The position numbers were made by a program, and so were the translations under genes. The notes beneath the pieces were generated by a model. The model was not told the origin of the DNA. It worked only from the letters and a program-made list of their open reading frames with translations, and ran no database searches. Shown in pieces: positions 49,713 through 53,887 of a stretch of DNA of 53,887 nucleotides. This stretch comes from Glaciihabitans sp. dw_435 (GTDB lineage: Bacteria; Actinomycetota; Actinomycetes; Actinomycetales; Microbacteriaceae), in the NCBI RefSeq assembly GCF_018449675.1, contig NZ_JAAVUZ010000014.1, positions 1 to 53,887 of the forward strand, in the 5' to 3' direction. Every line of letters starts with the position of its first letter. Within the stretch, counting starts at the first letter, position 1.

Positions 49713-50455
49713 GCGGGGCCGGAACCCGCGAGGTCGATGAGTTTATCGAGACCGACCACCACACCACGGGCCGTGCGGGCGGCACGCAGGGCGAGCAGGA
49801 TGCCCGCCTCGTACGCACTCGGCGACAGCGTCTCGTGACTGAGGGTGAGCACCTCTCCGTTGCCACCGAAAATGACGTCCTGTTTGGCGACGACGCCCTG
49901 CATGCGCAGGCTGTGAATCGGGACACTTGACACCTGCTGCCCCCGCGCCCGCTGGTCCGCGTGCGGCGCGATAACGGGACCGAGCGCGTGGCGCGCGTCG
50001 CCGATGAGCTCGGCGGTCCGCACCGCCGTGCCCGAGGGGGAATCAACCTTGGAGGCGCTGTGGGCCTCGATGATTTCGATCGAGTCAAAGAACTTGGCCG
50101 CCATGGCCGCGAAGGACGTGGCCAGCACCGACCCGATCGAGAAGTTGGGAACGATGATGACACCGACCGCGAGGTTTCCGGTGATGGTGCGCTCGAGTGC
50201 CGAGATGCGGTCACTCGACCAGCCCGACGTACCCACCAGCACGTTGATGCCGTTCGCGAGCGCGTATTCGACGACGCCCTGGCTGACCGCCGGCAGCGTG
50301 ACATCCACCGCAATATCCGCGCCGAGCATCTCGGACAGTTCGCCCTTCGAGTCGACCCGCGCGATCAGTTCAAAATCTTCGGCGGCGTCGACGATGCGCG
50401 ATACGAGCTGGCCCATCTTGCCGGTAGCGCCGATTACGGCGACCTTCGTTGTCAT
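49709..50455 (-). CDS. dapB: 4-hydroxy-tetrahydrodipicolinate reductase
   Basis: Second enzyme of the diaminopimelate branch, NAD(P)H dependent. The 248-residue protein has the Rossmann motif VIGATGKMGQ near residues 7-16, VGTSGW near 82-87 and the substrate-binding SGTAVRTAELI segment near 139-149. ATG start with TAGATT 6 nt upstream and no ribosome binding site. dapA is 2.8 kb away in the same direction. Confidence 0.95.
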   Translation of the reverse strand: MTTKVAVIGATGKMGQLVSRIVDAAEDFELIARVDSKGELSEMLGADIAVDVTLPAVSQGVVEYALANGINVLVGTSGWSSDRISALERTITGNLAVGVIIVPNFSIGSVLATSFAAMAAKFFDSIEIIEAHSASKVDSPSGTAVRTAELIGDARHALGPVIAPHADQRARGQQVSSVPIHSLRMQGVVAKQDVIFGGNGEVLTLSHETLSPSAYEAGILLALRAARTARGVVVGLDKLIDLAGSGPA

Positions 50456-50461
50456 TTGTTC

Positions 50462-50467
50462 AATCTA
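50462..50467 (-). promoter_or_regulatory. Putative -10 box of dapB
   Basis: TAGATT on the minus strand, 6 nt before the dapB ATG, in the 74-bp divergent gap shared with the GNAT gene. Confidence 0.45.
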
Positions 50468-50517
50468 TCAAGTTCGTACCCGCCAGCCGCGGCCTGAGCC
50501 CCTCCCGCCGGTGGTCG

Positions 50518-50523
50518 TACGCT
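50518..50523 (+). promoter_or_regulatory. Putative -10 box of the GNAT gene
   Basis: TACGCT, 6 nt before the ATG at 50530; no ribosome binding site. Confidence 0.45.
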
Positions 50524-50529
50524 TGAGCC

Positions 50530-51027
50530 ATGGTGACTTTTCGCGAGGCTGTGGTGACGGATGACTCGGCGCACGCTCTTCTCGCGGAGTACTTCGCCGC
50601 GCGTGCCGCATCCTTCCCGCCGTCCCAGGGCAACTACGTCACCGCCCTTCCCTCCCCGGAGCACTTCGTGCCGCCCGCGGGCCAGTTCCTCATCGTGGAG
50701 GGCGAGGACCTCGCCGGCGAGCCCGCGGACGTCGGCTGCGGGGGCATCCGCCGGATCGACGACGATCCGGTGACAGGTGCCAGCCGTTTCGAGGTGAAGC
50801 ACCTGTGGCTGCAGCCGCCCGTGCGCCGTCTGGGATACGGCAGGCTGCTGCTGGCGGAGCTCGAGCGTCGCGCGATCGCGCTCGGCGCGCGCCAGATCGT
50901 TCTCGACACGAATTCGAGCCTGGAGGCCGCTGGCGGCCTGTACCGGTCGAGTGGCTACGAGGAGATCACGCCCTACAACGACAACCCCAACGCGAACCAC
51001 TGGTACGGCAAGTCGCTGACCGCCTGA
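50530..51027 (+). CDS. GNAT-family N-acetyltransferase
   Basis: A 165-residue acetyl-CoA-dependent acetyltransferase with the CoA pyrophosphate loop RRLGYGRLLLAELERRA near residues 98-114 and the following strand QIVLDTN. C-terminal motif B shows LYRSSGYEEI. Substrate unknown. Divergent from dapB and convergent with the phosphatase gene. Confidence 0.92.
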   Translation: MVTFREAVVTDDSAHALLAEYFAARAASFPPSQGNYVTALPSPEHFVPPAGQFLIVEGEDLAGEPADVGCGGIRRIDDDPVTGASRFEVKHLWLQPPVRRLGYGRLLLAELERRAIALGARQIVLDTNSSLEAAGGLYRSSGYEEITPYNDNPNANHWYGKSLTA

Positions 51028-51051
51028 CGCGCGTTGCCCGCCCGGCGCCGC

Positions 51052-51654
51052 CTAGTAGGGCTGCTCGATGGGAAGTCCCGTGCGCAGCTCCACCGGCAGG
51101 TGACCGAGGTCGTTGTGGGTAATCAGCACCGACGGCTTCGAGGAGCGAACGCGGATGATGGTCAGCCCGCAGTTGGCCTGGTTGACTCCCATCCATCGCC
51201 ACGGGGCAGCGCCGAAGGTCTCGCGCACGAACCACGCGATGACGAAGTTGTGGGTGATCAGCAGGTCGTGGCGGTCACCGCGGGCAGGGGTCATCCACTC
51301 GTCGATGGCGTCCGCCATCTGCGCCTCCCCCGCCTCGATCTCGGCGGGCGTGACCGAGCCGAAGAACGGCTGGAACGAGTGCGGCATATCCGGCGTTGGT
51401 CCGCTGGGAATGCAATCCATGAGCAGGGTGCTCGGCTGTGACTCGAGCGCGGGCATCCGCTCGGTCATGATGCGGGCCGTCTCTGATGCCCGCTCGAGCG
51501 GCGAGTGCCAGGCGGCCGTGAACGGAACGCCGCCGAGGCGCTCGGCCAGGGCTCGCGCCTGACGTTTACCGCGCTCGGACAGGGGCCCGTCGGGCAGCCC
51601 GTACTCCGCATCCTGTTGTTCGCCGTGGCGCACGAGGTAGAGGAAGTGGCTCAT
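51052..51654 (-). CDS. Histidine phosphatase (phosphoglycerate mutase-like)
   Basis: A 200-residue branch-1 histidine phosphatase with the catalytic LVRHGEQ near residues 7-13, the conserved SPLERASETA near 51-60 and the second histidine in LLITHNFV near 134-141. Probably a broad-specificity phosphatase, not glycolytic mutase. AGGAAAA lies before the ATG. It follows the M16 protease by 21 nt and is likely co-transcribed. Confidence 0.92.
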   Translation of the reverse strand: MSHFLYLVRHGEQQDAEYGLPDGPLSERGKRQARALAERLGGVPFTAAWHSPLERASETARIMTERMPALESQPSTLLMDCIPSGPTPDMPHSFQPFFGSVTPAEIEAGEAQMADAIDEWMTPARGDRHDLLITHNFVIAWFVRETFGAAPWRWMGVNQANCGLTIIRVRSSKPSVLITHNDLGHLPVELRTGLPIEQPY

Positions 51655-51675
51655 CGTGTTTTCCTGCTTTTGTTG

Positions 51676-53037
51676 TTAGGGAGCGGGAACTGGCGACTCT
51701 GCCAGACCCGAGAAAGCATCATTCTCGATTGTGCCTACCGCCGAAATCGACAGCGGTCGGGGGAGAAGTTCTTCGGCCAGCTCGCGCACGCCCTCGGGCG
51801 TCACGAGGGCAATGCGGCGCAGTGACTCATCGAGGTCCATGAACTCGCCGAGGGTGATCTCGCTGCGACCGAGCCGGGACATGCGGGTGTCAGAGTCTTC
51901 CAGAGCCAGGGCGGATGCCCCGCTGAGCTGACCTGCGGCGCGCCGCATCTCTTCTTGCGTCACCCCGTCGGTCGCCAGGCGCCGGAACTCGCTGAGCATC
52001 AGCTCGGACACCTGCGTCACCTTCGTCGGTGAGCAGCCGGCGTAGATGCCGAACAGGCCGGCGTCGGAGTAGCTGGGACTGAAGGAGTAGACGGAGTAGG
52101 CGAGTCCGCGCTTCTCGCGGATCTCCTGGAACAGACGGCTGGACATGCCGCCGCCCAGAATGGAGTTCATCACCGTCATGGTCGCGCGGCGCGGGTCGGT
52201 CGCGGCGATGCCGGCGACTCCGAGCAGCACGTTCGCCTGCTCGATGGGGCGCTGCACGATACTGAGCGCGCTGCCGCGCTCGATCAGTCCGCCGTCGCCC
52301 GACCGCCGTGACACGGGAGTGGCCTCGAGGTCGAGGTTCCAGTCGGCGCGGCGCAGGGCGGCGATGACGCCGGCAACGAGTTCGTCGTGGTCCACGGCGC
52401 CGGCAACGGTGATTACCAGGTCCTGTGCGCGGTAGTTGGCGCGGTAGTGATCCCACACCGCATCCCGGCTGACGGCGTTGATCGTGTCTGCGTTACCGCC
52501 GATGGGACGACCGAGCGGGTGATCGCCCAGCACCGCTTCGAAGAAACGCTCGCTCGCGGCATCCGCCGGGTCATCGTCTGCCATGGCGAGTTCCTCGAGA
52601 ATGACGCCACGCTCGTTCTCAAACTCGGTGCGGTCCAGCAGTGAGGACGTCAGCATGTCGGCAATGACATCGACGGCCATGGGAAGGTCGCGGTCCTGCA
52701 CCTTGGCGTAGTAGCAGGTGTACTCCTTGGCCGTCATAGCGTTGTGCTCTCCACCGACGGCGTCGAAGCTCACGGCAATGTCGAGCGCGGAACGGGTCGT
52801 CGTTCCCTTGAACAGGAGATGCTCGAGGAAATGCGTCGAACCGAAGGTCTCGGGCTTCTCGTCCCGGGAGCCGACAGCGACCCAGTATCCGATGGTGGCA
52901 CTGCGGGAACCCGGCACGTGCTCGCTGAGGATGCGAACCCCGCTGGGAAGCACAGTGCGGCGAACGAGAGAGTCTCCGGAGGCAGTGAAGCGCAGCTCCG
53001 CGAGATCCAGGGGCAGAGTCACGGCACCGGTAGTCAC
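51676..53037 (-). CDS. M16-family zinc metallopeptidase
   Basis: Mitochondrial-processing-peptidase-like protease. The 453-residue protein has the inverted zinc motif HFLEH near residue 68, the downstream glutamate region NERGVILEE, and the C-terminal M16 domain with RGLAYSVYSFSPSYSDAGLF. Its relatives in other actinobacteria lie beside polynucleotide phosphorylase (pnp); here a TetR gene lies upstream instead. GTG start with TAGGCT 6 nt before it and no ribosome binding site. Confidence 0.94.
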   Translation of the reverse strand: MTTGAVTLPLDLAELRFTASGDSLVRRTVLPSGVRILSEHVPGSRSATIGYWVAVGSRDEKPETFGSTHFLEHLLFKGTTTRSALDIAVSFDAVGGEHNAMTAKEYTCYYAKVQDRDLPMAVDVIADMLTSSLLDRTEFENERGVILEELAMADDDPADAASERFFEAVLGDHPLGRPIGGNADTINAVSRDAVWDHYRANYRAQDLVITVAGAVDHDELVAGVIAALRRADWNLDLEATPVSRRSGDGGLIERGSALSIVQRPIEQANVLLGVAGIAATDPRRATMTVMNSILGGGMSSRLFQEIREKRGLAYSVYSFSPSYSDAGLFGIYAGCSPTKVTQVSELMLSEFRRLATDGVTQEEMRRAAGQLSGASALALEDSDTRMSRLGRSEITLGEFMDLDESLRRIALVTPEGVRELAEELLPRPLSISAVGTIENDAFSGLAESPVPAP

Positions 53038-53043
53038 CGGTCG

Positions 53044-53049
53044 AGCCTA
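53044..53049 (-). promoter_or_regulatory. Putative -10 box of the M16 peptidase gene
   Basis: TAGGCT on the minus strand, 6 nt before the GTG start; no ribosome binding site. Confidence 0.45.
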
Positions 53050-53125
53050 CGACATGCCCGCTTTCGTTTGTTCGAAAGCCAGTGGCCGGATCGCCGCGGG
53101 ATGCCCCCGAGTTGGGGCGTTAAAG

Positions 53126-53155
53126 GAGGACAAACAGACAAGTCTGTCTGTCCTC
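53126..53155. promoter_or_regulatory. 30-bp operator-like palindrome upstream of tetR gene
   Basis: Two 14-bp arms (53126-53139 and 53142-53155) differ at one position and flank a central AA; the core is ACAGAC-AA-GTCTGT. A -10 like TATCGT at 53162-53167 lies just downstream on the plus strand, so a bound regulator would cover the -35 region. Typical of TetR autoregulation. Confidence 0.65.
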
Positions 53156-53261
53156 ATCATGGTATCGTCGAGCGTTCGCTTCCCCAGCAGCGAACTCGGG
53201 TACCCGCCCGAAACACCGGCACACACCCCGCACGCCGGCCCTACCCGAGAGGAGCGCATCC

Positions 53262-53858
53262 GTGACGATCGCGACCGAAACCCCGACGTCCGCTCGCGTA
53301 CCGGGAGCGAAAGTGCGCATCCTGGAGACGGCAACGGCCCTCTTCTACGGCGACGGAATCCGCACGGTCGGCGTCGACCGCCTCATCGGTGAGTCCGTCG
53401 TCACGAAGGCCACGTTCTACAAGCACTACGGGTCGAAGGATCGACTGATCGTCGACTACATCACCCTCAAGCACGAGACCGCGCGCCAGCAGTTTGAGTC
53501 GATCGTCGAGTCGGCGGACTCGGCCGAAGGCGCCCTGCGCGCCATCGTGGCCGCCATCGTCGCCGAGATCGCACGCCCCGGCTTCCGCGGGTGTGCCTTC
53601 ATCAACGCCGCCGCGGAGTTCCCGGACCCGAACCACCCGGTCCGCGCCATCGTCGTCTCGCACCGCGACTGGTACACGAGCGCACTCGCCGACCTGCTGA
53701 CCGCCGTCGGTCACCCCATGCCGGGCGACGCTGCCGACGAGTTTCTTCTCGCCCGCGATGGCGCCATGACGGGCGGCTATGGCGGAGACCCCATCGCAGC
53801 ATCCGCAGCGCTGCAGCGCGCAGCGGACCGCGTGATCCGCGCGGCCGTCGCCCGCTAG
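53262..53858 (+). CDS. TetR-family transcriptional regulator
   Basis: A 198-residue one-component regulator. The N-terminal helix-turn-helix (about residues 16-65) reads ILETATALFYGDGIRTVGVD and VTKATFYKHYGSKDRL; the C-terminal ligand domain shows FRGCAFINAAAEFPDPNHPV, as in the YcdC/QacR-like group with a conserved cysteine-phenylalanine segment. The GTG at 53262 follows AGAGGAG. The palindrome at 53126-53155 is its likely operator. Target genes may lie beyond the right edge. Confidence 0.92.
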   Translation: MTIATETPTSARVPGAKVRILETATALFYGDGIRTVGVDRLIGESVVTKATFYKHYGSKDRLIVDYITLKHETARQQFESIVESADSAEGALRAIVAAIVAEIARPGFRGCAFINAAAEFPDPNHPVRAIVVSHRDWYTSALADLLTAVGHPMPGDAADEFLLARDGAMTGGYGGDPIAASAALQRAADRVIRAAVAR

Positions 53859-53887
53859 GACGCCTGCTCCGCACGCACGGAGCTAGC
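53859..53887. other. Right edge after the TetR gene
   Basis: 29 bases with no gene visible; GCTCCG and CGGAGC around CACGCA could form a small stem. Confidence 0.3.

Overview
The window is 53.9 kb of high-GC chromosome from an actinobacterium. Gene content and order point to Microbacteriaceae or a close relative; this is an inference from synteny, not a database match. Supporting runs are argCJBDF-argGH, infC-rpmI-rplT, hisCBH-priA, lexA facing a LysM gene, miaB-miaA-dapF, recA-recX with DUF3046, clgR-pncC-pgsA-ftsK, and rnj-dapA-thyX-dapB. These recur across actinobacteria including Mycobacterium. I found 55 protein genes and no tRNA or rRNA gene, CRISPR array, insertion sequence or prophage. 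No gene-free stretch exceeds about 275 bases. Most genes are on the minus strand.

Layout on the minus strand from the left edge: tyrS, a DUF817 membrane protein, a 3-methyladenine glycosylase, a 46-residue membrane peptide, argH, argG, a membrane acyltransferase-like protein, argF, argD, argB, argJ and argC. This is one tightly coupled arginine operon with mostly 4-nt overlaps and no argR. Next come pheST, a SPOUT RNA methyltransferase and infC-rpmI-rplT, with infC using an ATC start. A DUF1844 gene is divergent from infC. The his segment is hisC, hisB, hisH, hisA/priA, followed by an SseB-like gene and a secreted esterase. The SOS centre follows, with a LysM membrane protein and lexA diverging across two LexA-type boxes. 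After it lie a DUF4184 protein, a siderophore-interacting protein, metE-metF, hflX with a divergent RsmC-like methyltransferase, and dapF-miaA-miaB.

The right half holds recX-recA with an upstream SOS box, DUF3046, a ClgR-like regulator, pncC, pgsA, ftsK, an unknown lipoprotein, RNase J, dapA and thyX. Then come a divergent OsmC protein with an SDR protein, a TPR membrane protein overlapping dapB, a GNAT, a histidine phosphatase, an M16 protease and a TetR regulator preceded by a 30-bp operator-like palindrome.

Functionally the region combines amino-acid synthesis (Arg, His, Met, Lys/diaminopimelate), translation (tyrS, pheST, infC, L20, L35, tRNA and rRNA modification), DNA repair and its control (lexA, recA, recX, glycosylase), envelope and division (ftsK, pgsA, dap genes) and RNA decay. 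No defence, biosynthetic or mobile system is visible. The most notable signal is regulatory. About fifteen genes have a TANNNT -10 hexamer 6 to 8 nt before the start codon and no ribosome binding site, as expected for leaderless mRNAs. Other points are the ATC start of infC, the small peptide coupled to argH, and several well-formed palindromes and hairpins in leaders.
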